64,000 bases of DNA from NCBI RefSeq assembly GCF_014337195.1, contig NZ_CP060634.1, positions 992,001 through 1,056,000 of the forward strand, written 5' to 3'. The notes under the pieces were generated by a model. The model had not been told where the DNA came from. It was given only the letters and a program-made list of their open reading frames with translations, and did not search any database. Source of the DNA: Qiania dongpingensis (GTDB lineage: Bacteria > Bacillota > Clostridia > Lachnospirales > Lachnospiraceae). Of the stretch, positions 33,447 through 42,466 are shown one piece after another (within the stretch, counting starts at the first letter, position 1; each line of letters opens with the position of its first letter). Position numbers and translations under genes: made by a program.

Positions 33447-35990
33447 TTACGGGAGCAGTATCAGCACTTCATGGGCCAGCACCGGCATCGCGGATAGAAT
33501 GAGCAGAAGTATCCATTCCTGCAGAGCCAGGGAACAGGTTCCAAATACCCCTATGAAATACGGCACCTCTGTGACCAGGAGCTGCAGTCCTATGCCGATT
33601 GCAAATGCGGCGATCATTAATTTATTGTTAAAATGCTTCATACGGAAAACCGACGTCTCCACATCCCGCATGCCTATGGCATGAAAAAGCTGAGATATGC
33701 CCAGCACCGTGAACGCATACGTCTGGCAGCGGCTGAGCAGCGCCGGGTCTGCCATAAGCCCCCTCAGATTCCCCAGGGTGACAGGCATCCCCGCGGAAGA
33801 AAGAAATGTGAGCGGGAGCTGAAGAAACGCGGTGGTGCTGATGATAGCGATGAGCAGACCGTAAAGGATGGTACAGCTCAGCCCGCCTCCGGCAAAAAGA
33901 CTTTCATTTTTAGATCGGGGCGGCCTTCTCATATAGTTCTTATTTCCATTCACATCTACGCCCAGGGCCAGGGCGGGCAGAGAGTCCGTAATCAGGTTTA
34001 TCCACAATATATGGCTGGGCTTCAAGGGAGATGCCAGGCCAAGGGCTATGGCAGCCAACATCGTAATAATCTCACCGAAGTTAGACGACAGTAGGAAAAG
34101 GACCGATTTCTTGATATTCTCATATATACTGCGCCCCTGTGCGATAGCTTTGGTGATCGTCGCAAAATTATCGTCAGTCAGCACAATATCCGCGGCGTTC
34201 TTCGCCACATCTGTCCCCGCCATCCCCATGGCGATCCCCACGTCCGCTGATTTTAAAGACGGCGCGTCATTGACCCCGTCCCCGGTCATAGCCACGATCT
34301 CCCCGGCGGCTTTGAAGCCCGATACAATCCTCACCTTGTGCTCTGGAGACACATGGGCGAACACCCGGACCTTCGGTATGCGGCGGGCGAATTCCCCGTC
34401 ATCCATTTTCTCCATCTCTTCCCCGGACAAACACTCTTCCATCCGGGATGCGATATGCAGTTCTTTGGCAATGGCAAAGGCCGTGTCTTCCCGATCTCCG
34501 GTTATCATGACAGTCTTCACTCCGGCTTTCCGGAACTCTGAGACGGCTCCGGCAGCTTCCGGCCGGACCGGATCGGCCATACCGGCCATTCCCACAAAGA
34601 CCAGCTCTTTTTCCCTGGCCTTTTCCACATCCATCTGCATGCCCAGGGCCAATACTCGGAGCGCGTCTCCGGTGAACTGCTTCAGGACACTTTTTATTTC
34701 CGTGCGGTCCCTCTGGCTCATGGGAACCACCTGGCCTCCTGAAAGAATGTAACGGCATCGCTGCAGGATCTCATCCGGCGAGCCTTTTGTATAGGACACA
34801 GAGCTTTTTCCCTCTCTGTGGAGCGTCGTCATCATCTTTCTCTTGGAATCAAATGATATCTCATCTTTTCTGGGCAGCCGCCTTTCCAGTTCATGACGGT
34901 AAAGCCCAAAGGACGCCGCCATATCCAAAAGAGCCAGCTCCGTTGGATCCCCCAGACGGGTTTCTGAGGACAATTCCGCGTCATTGCACAGTGTGAAGCC
35001 ATAAAGAAAATGTCTGTCCCTTTGTATTTTCAAGGTAGAGGGGCTGCATATCCTCCCATCCACAAGACATCTGGATACCGTCATACGGTTCTGAGTCAGG
35101 GTCCCCGTCTTATCTGAGCAGACCACGCTGACACAGCCGAGCGTTTCCACACTGGGCAGACGTTTCACAATGGTATTTACTTTCACCATCCGGGAAACGC
35201 TGAGCGCCAGTACCATGGTAACAATGGCGGGGAGTCCTTCCGGAACTGCCGCCACAGCCAGAGAAATGGCAGTGATCAGCATTTCCATGACATCCCGCTT
35301 CTGCAGGACCGCAATCAGAAACAGCAGGACACAGAGAATTACCGAGACCACGCTCAGAATCTTTCCCAGATCCGCCAGCCGCTTCTGCAGCGGAGTCTTT
35401 TCCATTGGCGCATTTTGGATCATCTTGGCTATCTTGCCGATCTCCGTATCCATTCCAATGGATGTGACCACACCCTCCCCTCTGCCGTAAGTCACGGTGG
35501 TGGACATAAAGGCTTTCTTATTTCTTCCTGTATCCTTGAGGACTGGTACGGACTCTCCGGTCAGGGCAGCCTCCTCCACCTTGAGGTTCACCGCGGTGAT
35601 GAGCTCTATGTCCGCCGGTATCTGTCTCCCGGCTTCCAGGCAGACGATATCTCCCGGTATCAGTTCGCCGGCCGGCACCTCTCTGATCTTATCCCCCTCT
35701 TTTAAAAGCGCTTTCGGACTCGTCATCTTTTTCAGAGCCTCCAGCGCTTTCTGTGCTTTTCCCTCCTGTATGACACCTATCACGGAATTCACCAGAATCA
35801 CCGCAACGATGATCGCCATATCGCTGTATTCCTTCAAAAACAGAGATATTACAGAAGCCACCATCAGTATGTAAATGAGTGGACTGTTCAGCTGTTCCAG
35901 AAAGCTGGCAAAGACCGACTTATGCCTTTCCTCCTCCAGTACGTTACAGCCTCTTTTATAAACTGCCGGTTCTTTATTTTTATCTGCCAC
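33447..35990 (-). CDS. Cation-transporting P-type ATPase (Ca2+-type)
   Basis: The protein (847 residues from the chosen start) is a P2A-type pump. The actuator motif is LTGESVPV near residue 130, and the ion-binding helix 4 motif PEGLP is in SLAVAAVPEGLPAIVTM. The phosphorylation site is SDKTGTLTQN with Asp near 295. Also present are KGSPDEILQRC of the nucleotide domain, MITGDREDTA and TGDGVNDAPSLKSADVGIAMG. Three pairs of C-terminal helices complete the fold. The start is GTG at 35990 with GGGAGG 6 bp upstream; the TTG at 36005 contains that box. The cation-ATPase N domain is short compared with LMCA1/SERCA. It probably exports Ca2+; Mn2+ is possible. Confidence 0.9.
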   Translation of the reverse strand: MADKNKEPAVYKRGCNVLEEERHKSVFASFLEQLNSPLIYILMVASVISLFLKEYSDMAIIVAVILVNSVIGVIQEGKAQKALEALKKMTSPKALLKEGDKIREVPAGELIPGDIVCLEAGRQIPADIELITAVNLKVEEAALTGESVPVLKDTGRNKKAFMSTTVTYGRGEGVVTSIGMDTEIGKIAKMIQNAPMEKTPLQKRLADLGKILSVVSVILCVLLFLIAVLQKRDVMEMLITAISLAVAAVPEGLPAIVTMVLALSVSRMVKVNTIVKRLPSVETLGCVSVVCSDKTGTLTQNRMTVSRCLVDGRICSPSTLKIQRDRHFLYGFTLCNDAELSSETRLGDPTELALLDMAASFGLYRHELERRLPRKDEISFDSKRKMMTTLHREGKSSVSYTKGSPDEILQRCRYILSGGQVVPMSQRDRTEIKSVLKQFTGDALRVLALGMQMDVEKAREKELVFVGMAGMADPVRPEAAGAVSEFRKAGVKTVMITGDREDTAFAIAKELHIASRMEECLSGEEMEKMDDGEFARRIPKVRVFAHVSPEHKVRIVSGFKAAGEIVAMTGDGVNDAPSLKSADVGIAMGMAGTDVAKNAADIVLTDDNFATITKAIAQGRSIYENIKKSVLFLLSSNFGEIITMLAAIALGLASPLKPSHILWINLITDSLPALALGVDVNGNKNYMRRPPRSKNESLFAGGGLSCTILYGLLIAIISTTAFLQLPLTFLSSAGMPVTLGNLRGLMADPALLSRCQTYAFTVLGISQLFHAIGMRDVETSVFRMKHFNNKLMIAAFAIGIGLQLLVTEVPYFIGVFGTCSLALQEWILLLILSAMPVLAHEVLILLP

Positions 35991-36104
35991 CTTATTCCTC
36001 CCCAAAATATTATCCGCTTCCCTTTGTACGCCGACGCTATACTCAAAGAATATGAGGACAGGCAGAAAAATATGCTATGGCTGTTAATTTCCTATAACCT
36101 GTGG

Positions 36105-36110
36105 TATACT
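36105..36110 (+). promoter_or_regulatory. Extended -10 of the Nim-like gene
   Basis: TGG followed by TATACT lies about 60 bp before the gene start. The -35 region is weak. Confidence 0.35.
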
Positions 36111-36168
36111 GAAATTAAATTTACTATCTTTCAAAAATTAAAATCCAAAAGAAAAAGTGAGGAAGATT

Positions 36169-36642
36169 ATGAGACGGGAAGATAAAGAAGTCACTGACAT
36201 GGCCAAGATCCTCAAGGTTCTTGACAGCTGTACTGTCTGCCGCCTGGGAATCTATGATCCAACAAATGAAGAGGCATATATCATACCTATGAACTTCGCT
36301 TACCAAATGAAGGAGGGGAAGCTTTTCCTTTATTTTCACAGTGCCCGGAGAGGGCGGAAGATCGATCTGCTCTCAAGATGTCTCCGCGTCACTTTTGAGA
36401 TGGACTGCGGACATCAGCTGATCCCCCATGACCGTCCCTGTGAATACAGTTATCGTTATTCCTGCATCATGGGCACCGGGACCGTATCCTTTCTTTCCGA
36501 CCCCCGCGAAAAAGCGGCGGTCCTGTCTCTTCTCATGAAGAAGATGACGGGCAGGAACTTCGTTATAGAAGAAAAAACGACCCCCTCCGTATCTGTCTTT
36601 TACGTTGAAGTAAGACAGTTTTCTTGTAAGGTACAAAACTGA
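36169..36642 (+). CDS. Pyridoxamine 5'-phosphate oxidase-like (NimA-type) flavin-binding protein
   Basis: The 157-residue protein matches the short split-barrel FMN proteins of the Nim/PNPOx-like group. It has MRREDKEVTDMAKILKVLD at the start, then LGIYDPTNEEAYIIPMNFAY, and LYFHSARRGRKIDLL with the conserved His before the Gly/Arg/Lys loop. FEMDCGHQL follows. Members reduce 5-nitroimidazoles or act on unknown substrates, and most have no proven role. The ATG at 36169 is preceded by GAGG; an in-frame GTG at 36157 is an alternative. It is 25 bp upstream of the alpha/beta hydrolase in the same direction. Confidence 0.85.
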   Translation: MRREDKEVTDMAKILKVLDSCTVCRLGIYDPTNEEAYIIPMNFAYQMKEGKLFLYFHSARRGRKIDLLSRCLRVTFEMDCGHQLIPHDRPCEYSYRYSCIMGTGTVSFLSDPREKAAVLSLLMKKMTGRNFVIEEKTTPSVSVFYVEVRQFSCKVQN

Positions 36643-36667
36643 AACAGACATAAAGAAAGGAGCTCAT

Positions 36668-37555
36668 ATGGCCAGCATCAGAAGCACCCTGTCTTATCAC
36701 TACAGAATGAAGACAAACGCAAAGAGTGACCTGAAAAAGCAGCTGTCATACGGCAATCATGGAAAACTGTCGGAAATGATCCCTCCCCGCACCATGAAAA
36801 AAAATCATCATATCCAGGCGGAATCCCTGTCGGAACGGCCTGTATACTATATGAACTTTCAGTCTGCGACGGACAAGCCCTGTGTCCTTTATCTCCACGG
36901 CGGCGCGTTCCTGACCGGGCTCACTAAGCGCCATTGGAAGCTTTTGGATTCCATTCTCTGGGGAACCGGTTGTCCGATTGTCGTGCCGGATTATCCTTTG
37001 ATCCCGGAACACACCCATAAAAAGATAACCTCATATTGTATGGAGGTCTATTCTTCCCTGATTCCCAAATGCCCCCGCGGCATTATCCTGATGGGAGATT
37101 CCGCCGGAGGCAATCTGGCCCTGGTCCTCGCACAGCAGGCCGTAAAGCTCGGTCTGCCCCTTCCGAAGCAGATCCTTCTCCTGTCGCCGTTCCTGGACGC
37201 CACAGGGAGCAATCCTGTCAAAAATGTCCTGGCGCCCAGAGATCCTGTCTTGGAACCGGACGGCGGACGTGAAGCCGCGCTTTTATACGCCGGGACCACA
37301 CCTTTGGAGAATCCCGTCATCAGCCCCATTTTCGGTTCCATGAAGGGACTTCCGAAAATCACCGTATGGACCGGCTCCAATGATATGCTCTACGCGGATG
37401 CGCTGCTCCTGAAGGAAGCACTGCATCAGGCCAAGGTTCCTTATCATATCTACACCTATCCTCATATGGTCCATGACTGGATGCTGGACTGTTTTCCAGA
37501 ATCCCGCACCGCAGTTCGCCAAATCGCCATGACAATAACAGAGAGCCTCCGCTAA
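36668..37555 (+). CDS. Alpha/beta hydrolase, hormone-sensitive-lipase-like esterase
   Basis: The 295-residue protein has the HSL-family oxyanion motif LYLHGGAF near residue 77 and the nucleophile elbow GDSAGGNLA near 143. An acidic residue lies in the GSNDMLYADA segment, and the catalytic His is in HMVHDWM. These place it among carboxylesterases/lipases of family IV. An AAAGGAG box lies 6 bp upstream of the ATG. Its stop codon TAA (37553-37555) lies in what was the loop of its own terminator hairpin. The right half of that hairpin is now 11.8 kb away because a mobile element was inserted at 37560. Confidence 0.88.
   Translation: MASIRSTLSYHYRMKTNAKSDLKKQLSYGNHGKLSEMIPPRTMKKNHHIQAESLSERPVYYMNFQSATDKPCVLYLHGGAFLTGLTKRHWKLLDSILWGTGCPIVVPDYPLIPEHTHKKITSYCMEVYSSLIPKCPRGIILMGDSAGGNLALVLAQQAVKLGLPLPKQILLLSPFLDATGSNPVKNVLAPRDPVLEPDGGREAALLYAGTTPLENPVISPIFGSMKGLPKITVWTGSNDMLYADALLLKEALHQAKVPYHIYTYPHMVHDWMLDCFPESRTAVRQIAMTITESLR
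37539..37549 (+). terminator. Left arm of a terminator split by the mobile element
   Basis: CAGAGAGCCTC here is the exact complement of GAGGCTCTCTG at 49353-49363, which is followed by CTTTTTT. Joining the flanks makes an 11-bp stem, a short loop and a T-run: a standard intrinsic terminator for the hydrolase gene. In the present arrangement it cannot form. Confidence 0.8.
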
Positions 37556-37559
37556 TGAT

Positions 37560-37576
37560 GAGGTTCCGCAACGAAG
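37560..37576 (+). repeat. Left imperfect terminal inverted repeat
   Basis: GAGGTTCCGCAACGAAG matches the reverse complement of 49328-49344 at 13 of 17 positions (GAGGT and AACGAAG identical). It begins exactly at the inferred left boundary. Confidence 0.55.
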
Positions 37577-37641
37577 GTTTTGAAACAATCGGTACGGTAT
37601 GTTGCAAAAACTACGAACATAATAATTTGGAGGAAAATGCA

Positions 37642-38022
37642 ATGGAAAAACTCATCTATGATGAAAGAAACGGCCTTTGGTATGAACTGCAAGGCGATTA
37701 CTATCTGCCTTGCCTGAAATCACATGCCGAAAAAGAACACTGTCCTATTGGCATCTGGGGACAGCGGCATTTACGGTATATCAAACAGCATAAGCGTGTA
37801 TTTTATACCAATCTGCTGACAAATGGCAATTTGAACGGCTATCTTGCAAACCTCAATGAGCAGGCAGAGGAAATGTTTTCTCAGTTGGTAAAGGAACTTG
37901 CTGAAAAAGAAGGGGTAAGCGAAACACTCAAGGCAGAAAATCAAATGGCTTGGGTTGGCATAATGAATAGTATTCAAAACAGTACAAGAGAGATTGTAAA
38001 TACTGAACTAATCTATCAATAA
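37642..38022 (+). CDS. tnpV: TnpV-family transposon-encoded protein
   Basis: The 126-residue protein matches TnpV, found in Tn4451/Tn4453 and many related mobilizable elements of Firmicutes. It has MEKLIYDERNGLWYELQGDYYLP at the start, a central GIWGQRHLRYIKQHKR segment, and late LKAENQMAWVGIMNSI. The GGAGG box 8 bp before the ATG at 37642 fixes the start; the longer open frame upstream is element-junction sequence. Its function is not established; loss in Tn4451 did not clearly affect excision, as I recall. It is the first gene inside the left end and may receive read-through from the hydrolase promoter. Confidence 0.85.
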   Translation: MEKLIYDERNGLWYELQGDYYLPCLKSHAEKEHCPIGIWGQRHLRYIKQHKRVFYTNLLTNGNLNGYLANLNEQAEEMFSQLVKELAEKEGVSETLKAENQMAWVGIMNSIQNSTREIVNTELIYQ

Positions 38023-38023
38023 C

Positions 38024-38062
38024 AGAAAATCCCTACTGGTTATCTTCCAGTAGGGATTTTCT
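38024..38062. terminator. Bidirectional terminator between tnpV and hsdR
   Basis: A perfect 16-bp stem (AGAAAATCCCTACTGG with its complement, 7-nt loop) serves both convergent genes. It insulates the restriction operon from outside transcription. Confidence 0.9.
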
Positions 38063-41000
38063 TATACTAAACCAAAATACTTTTCAAAGAATCGTTTTAG
38101 CTTTTCAATGACCGTTTGCTTTTTAACCGTTCTGCTTGAACCTCCAGAAAATCTTGATATCGGGGGGAGTATTTTATCGAGATCAGTACCGGTAGCTTTT
38201 ATATCTCCATCTCTAAAAGAATTTGCTACAAACTTTTTAGCTTCTTCAGGTTTAAGTTTTTCTTCGGCAATCAATGCTTCAAGATCTGCTTCTTTTTGTT
38301 TCTTGACAAACTCTTTCCAGTCTTTATCAACATCGGTTTTAACGGTCATTTGAGCAATAAACCCTTCAATAAGTGCTTTCTTACTTCTGAGCTCCACGCT
38401 GGCATCAATAGATTTATTAATGTCTGCAAGCACTTCTTTATCCTCGCAGTTAGATTCGTGATATTTTGCTACGAGCATCAGAATATAGTCTATATTGACC
38501 TCAACCTGTTTAATTAGTTCAATTTCAAAAACAATATCATCGTTTATTCGTTCTTTTTCCGCATCATCCTTTTTTGAGTAATCTTGATAAAGGTCAATAT
38601 AATGGCTTTGATAATCTTGGAAGTCTCTAATAGCAATGCTCTCATTACCTGCAAAATCATCAAAACATAAAAGAATGTTTTTTAAACGCAAAATACGACC
38701 GAAGAGTCTGATGAATTCTTTTTCTGCATCTTCGCCAACTATATCGACACCAAGAGGAAATTCGGTTTTTAACACTGATATCAATTCTTCATAACCAGCA
38801 ATATGTTTACCATTGTCATCATAACCGTTTATATATTCAGAATAGGTTTTTAGAAGCACCATTCCTTTGGCTTCCTTGTCTCCGAAAAGTGCTAAAGCTG
38901 AATTTGTGCTTTCTTCAAGGTTTCTAAAACAAACTATGTTACCAAAAGTCTTTACTGAGTTAAGAATACGATTTGTGCGTGAAAATGCTTGAATTAATCC
39001 GTGGTCTTTTAAGTTCTTGTCTACCCATAAGGTGTTTAATGTTGTTGCGTCAAATCCAGTCAAAAACATGTTTACCACAATGAGCAAATCAATTTCACGG
39101 TTTTTCATTCGCAGAGAGACATCTTTGTAGTAATTCGGAAATTTATCTGTGGAAGTATCATAGCTCACATTAAACTGCTTGTTATAATCGCCAATAGCAT
39201 AATCAAGGAAGTCTCGTGAAGTTTGGTCAAGCCCACTTGTATCAAAACTTTCATCCTGCAAAATATCATCAGGATCTTCCTCGTTAGGATTAAAACTGAA
39301 GATTGTTGCAATATTCAATTTGTGAGTTGTCTCTGCCATTTGTTTTTTGAACTCTTTATAGTAGGCAATAGCAGCCGGAATAGAGGCAACAGCAAAGATC
39401 GAATTAAAACCATTAACTTTAACCGTTTCTTTTTTTTCTGCCACTGTATTGTTTTTTGAACTTGCCATTTTCCCGACATTGGTTATGACTTTATGGTCAA
39501 AATAGGAGCGATTTTGATTGCGGTAGGTTTTTTGCTCGAAATGCTCCAAAATATACTGTACTACTTGAGAAATACGCTGCGAGTCAAGCAGTGCTTTCTC
39601 TCGGTCAATCGCTCTCACTTGTTTATCGTACAATTGCTTTGGATTCTTGATTGTATCAATATAATCAATCCTGAACGGGAGAACATTATTGTCGTGAATG
39701 GCATCTACAATTGTGTATGTGTGTAATGCTAAGACCTTCTTCCCATCCTTATCAGGCTCTCCTCCAAAAGCTTGCGCTGTGGTTTTTAGATCAGCGTATT
39801 TCCCATTTCTGGAGTTTACGGAGAAAATAGGTGTACCCGTAAATCCAAAGATATGGTAATTTTTAAACTGCTTTGTAATCGCTTTGTGCATAGTGCCAAA
39901 CTGTGAACGATGGCACTCATCGAAAATCAATACAATATGTTTTTGGTATACTTCGTGTTCCTTATTTCTTGAAATGAATTTATCAAGTTTTTGAATGGTT
40001 GTAATAATAATTTTTGCTTCTGGATTTGACATCTGCTTTTCAAGGATCTTTGTAGATGTATTACTATTGGCGGCTCCTTTTTCAAACCGGTCATACTCTT
40101 TCATCGTTTGATAGTCAAGGTCTTTTCTGTCCACTACAAATAACACTTTTTCTACATCTCTGCCAGAGATTTTTAAGTCCTTTGCCAGTTGTGCCGTTTT
40201 AAAGCTGGTCAGCGTTTTTCCGCTGCCGGTTGTATGCCAAATATATCCGCCAGCCGCTAAAGTGCCGGTCTTTCTTGTGTTTGTGGAGGTAACAATTCGA
40301 TTGATTATTTTCTCTGTCGCTGCAATCTGGTAAGGTCTCATTACCAAAAGCAAGTTTTCAGAGGTAAATACGCAGTATCTCGTCAGGATATTCAGCAGTG
40401 TGTGTTTTGCGAAAAAGGTCTTGGTAAAATCCACAAGATCGGGAATTATGCGATTTTTCTCGTCTGCCCAATAACTTGTAAATTCAAAGCCATTGGATGT
40501 TTTCTTCTTTTTACTTGCATTGTTTTCAGCATTATCCTTAATATGTTGAAAACGGGTAGTATTGGAATAATACTTGGTATGAGTACCATTGGAAATAACA
40601 AAAAGCTGCATATACTGGAACAGCCCGGAGCCAGCCCAAAAGCTGTCACGCTGATAACGATTGATTTGGTTAAATGCTTCACGAATTGCGTTTCCACGCT
40701 TTTTGAGTTCAATGTGAACCAATGGAAGCCCATTGACTAAAATAGTCACATCATATCGTGTGTTGTGTGTACCGCCATCCTCCTCGTATTGATTAATAAC
40801 CTGGAGATGATTATTGTGTATATTGGTTTTATCTATGAGTTTGATGTTTTTTACAAAGCCATTGTCAAGCGTAAGATTTTGGATATAATCTTCCTGTATT
40901 TTTTTAGTCTTTTCAATAATACCGTCATTTCCGTTTGAGATAACGCCGGTATAGAAATCACTCCATTCTTTATCAAAGAAAGTGTAGTTATTGAGTTTTT

Positions 41001-41202
41001 CAAGCTGAGAACGCAGATTATCAATCAGTTCCTGCTCGCTCTTTATAGAGATATACTCATATCCTTGCGAAATGAGGCGCTTTATAAAATCCTGTTCAAG
41101 CTCGGCTTCACTCTGATAGTCGGTGCTTTTCCGTTTCTCTGGTGTATATTCCGCAACGACCGTGCTTTCGGTAGAACTGGCTACAATTTCAAAATTATTC
41201 AT
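38062..41202 (-). CDS. hsdR: Type I restriction enzyme, HsdR (endonuclease/translocase) subunit
   Basis: The 1046-residue protein has an N-terminal HSDR nuclease domain with the Asp and ELKKRG core (TRYDVTILVNGLPLVHIELKKRG is the PD-(D/E)xK site, near residue 160). The SF2 translocase follows with Walker A HTTGSGKT (near 330), DEAH-like box DECHRSQFG, FTGTP and motif VI region QAFSRTNR. The C-terminal helical domain binds the methylase core. All catalytic motifs are intact, so it should be active. It overlaps hsdS by 8 bp, with GGAGG upstream. The last gene of the minus-strand operon, it is AT-richer than the core genome. Confidence 0.95.
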   Translation of the reverse strand: MNNFEIVASSTESTVVAEYTPEKRKSTDYQSEAELEQDFIKRLISQGYEYISIKSEQELIDNLRSQLEKLNNYTFFDKEWSDFYTGVISNGNDGIIEKTKKIQEDYIQNLTLDNGFVKNIKLIDKTNIHNNHLQVINQYEEDGGTHNTRYDVTILVNGLPLVHIELKKRGNAIREAFNQINRYQRDSFWAGSGLFQYMQLFVISNGTHTKYYSNTTRFQHIKDNAENNASKKKKTSNGFEFTSYWADEKNRIIPDLVDFTKTFFAKHTLLNILTRYCVFTSENLLLVMRPYQIAATEKIINRIVTSTNTRKTGTLAAGGYIWHTTGSGKTLTSFKTAQLAKDLKISGRDVEKVLFVVDRKDLDYQTMKEYDRFEKGAANSNTSTKILEKQMSNPEAKIIITTIQKLDKFISRNKEHEVYQKHIVLIFDECHRSQFGTMHKAITKQFKNYHIFGFTGTPIFSVNSRNGKYADLKTTAQAFGGEPDKDGKKVLALHTYTIVDAIHDNNVLPFRIDYIDTIKNPKQLYDKQVRAIDREKALLDSQRISQVVQYILEHFEQKTYRNQNRSYFDHKVITNVGKMASSKNNTVAEKKETVKVNGFNSIFAVASIPAAIAYYKEFKKQMAETTHKLNIATIFSFNPNEEDPDDILQDESFDTSGLDQTSRDFLDYAIGDYNKQFNVSYDTSTDKFPNYYKDVSLRMKNREIDLLIVVNMFLTGFDATTLNTLWVDKNLKDHGLIQAFSRTNRILNSVKTFGNIVCFRNLEESTNSALALFGDKEAKGMVLLKTYSEYINGYDDNGKHIAGYEELISVLKTEFPLGVDIVGEDAEKEFIRLFGRILRLKNILLCFDDFAGNESIAIRDFQDYQSHYIDLYQDYSKKDDAEKERINDDIVFEIELIKQVEVNIDYILMLVAKYHESNCEDKEVLADINKSIDASVELRSKKALIEGFIAQMTVKTDVDKDWKEFVKKQKEADLEALIAEEKLKPEEAKKFVANSFRDGDIKATGTDLDKILPPISRFSGGSSRTVKKQTVIEKLKRFFEKYFGLV

Positions 41203-42466
41203 TCACGCTGACCTCCTTTTCTTTGAATGTTAAGAGCTTATCACGGTAGTATTCGTATTGCTGCTGTCTTGCTTTGATTTCGGCAGGTAAGCCCTCGCTT
41301 ATGTCATTACATAGTTTGTCAAAGCGATCAAGTTTTTCAACAATGCGTTTTTGTTCCAGAATAGATGGTACAGGAATCTGTAATTTTCGCATTTCTTTCA
41401 TCGGAACACTTTTTACGGTTCCGCCAGCCGCTTTAGATAAATACGCCTTTCGTATTTGCTCTGTTTTCAAGAGATGCATTAGAAACCGAGGTATAATCTT
41501 ATTTTGCTTTGGCTTAATAGAGTATACTCCTTCTTTTATATTCCAGTTGGTAGGTTTATCCTCTATCACCGCTGTTTCACCAATAGTGCCTGTTCCAGAA
41601 AACAGAACGTCACCAATGTCTAAATTAGACCTGTTGTTACACAATTTGAGTGCACGATCATTGATCCGATCGGTCTTTTCTGAGAAAACAACTGTATTAT
41701 TTTGAAGCTCTCTAATTGTGACATAATAATTTTCTGCATCATCTGTATTCAAGCTAAAAAATTGTCTTGGATTTAGTCCGGTAGTTAAAGAGATAATAGA
41801 GTTCTCCAATGAGTTCCACTCTACATCATCACCAAATGTCAACATACTGTCTCTATAATACTCATACTGTTGTTTCCTCGCTGTAAGCTCCGCTGTAAGC
41901 TCCGCTGTAAGCTCCGCTGTAAGCTCCGTGAAATTGTCCAAAATATGGACAATTTCCTCTTGCACAGGCATAGGGGGAACGGGAAGCACAAGTGCTTTTA
42001 CAATATCTGCATTAAGATTTTGAACTGCTCCACCAAATGATGCTCTTTTTACCATTTCTTGTTGAACACTTGTAGAATTTAGAAGGTGGTACAAAAAATC
42101 GGTGATATAAGAATCTTTGTAATCACTGATAGCAAGCCAACCATCATGTATGCAACCATTAATAGCTAAAATGTATGGCCTGCCAAAACTCATAGAATTT
42201 GAAAGTATAAAATCTCCCTTTTTAACGCTTCTTGATTTTTCAGACCCTTCAACTGTTATTTTTTCTCTGGTATGAGTTACATATTTGCTACCTACTGCAA
42301 CATCGCCAATTTTAATCCAATTCACTCCGTCATCATCGGTAGTAATAAAATTTTTAATTGGTCTTGGAGAGGCACCACGCAATATAGTTGCTGACTTTCC
42401 AAAGGGTTTATAGTCCACCCCATCCGGACATAATTCCGCAATCAATTCTTCTAATCTACTCACCAT
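41195..42466 (-). CDS. hsdS: Type I restriction-modification specificity subunit HsdS
   Basis: The 423-residue protein has two target-recognition domains, each followed by a conserved helical spacer (RKQQYEYYRDSMLTF after the first, RQQQYEYYRDKLLTF after the second). TRD1 covers about residues 15-185 and TRD2 about 215-380. The first spacer contains four consecutive ELTA units coded by identical 12-bp repeats. In EcoR124-type enzymes the number of such TAEL repeats sets the length of the gap between the two half-sites recognised. The ATG at 42466, after GTGGAGG, is preferred; it overlaps the DUF4145 gene by 11 bp. Confidence 0.93.
   Translation of the reverse strand: MVSRLEELIAELCPDGVDYKPFGKSATILRGASPRPIKNFITTDDDGVNWIKIGDVAVGSKYVTHTREKITVEGSEKSRSVKKGDFILSNSMSFGRPYILAINGCIHDGWLAISDYKDSYITDFLYHLLNSTSVQQEMVKRASFGGAVQNLNADIVKALVLPVPPMPVQEEIVHILDNFTELTAELTAELTAELTARKQQYEYYRDSMLTFGDDVEWNSLENSIISLTTGLNPRQFFSLNTDDAENYYVTIRELQNNTVVFSEKTDRINDRALKLCNNRSNLDIGDVLFSGTGTIGETAVIEDKPTNWNIKEGVYSIKPKQNKIIPRFLMHLLKTEQIRKAYLSKAAGGTVKSVPMKEMRKLQIPVPSILEQKRIVEKLDRFDKLCNDISEGLPAEIKARQQQYEYYRDKLLTFKEKEVSVNE
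41880..41927 (-). repeat. Four perfect 12-bp tandem repeats in hsdS
   Basis: GCTGTAAGCTCC is repeated four times without a mismatch. Being a multiple of three, a change in copy number keeps the frame and alters only the spacer between the two recognition domains. Confidence 0.97.

Noticed and set aside
32751..33497. Open frame of 248 codons in the 830-bp gap
   Set aside because: It has no ribosome binding site, overlaps other frames on both strands and runs into the ATPase gene end in antisense. Composition does not look like protein.
37555..37641. Longer N-terminus of TnpV starting at the hydrolase stop
   Set aside because: This spans the host-element junction; the ATG at 37642 has the GGAGG box.
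41880..41927. Four 12-bp repeats as a CRISPR array
   Set aside because: There are no spacers; the repeats are contiguous and in frame within hsdS.
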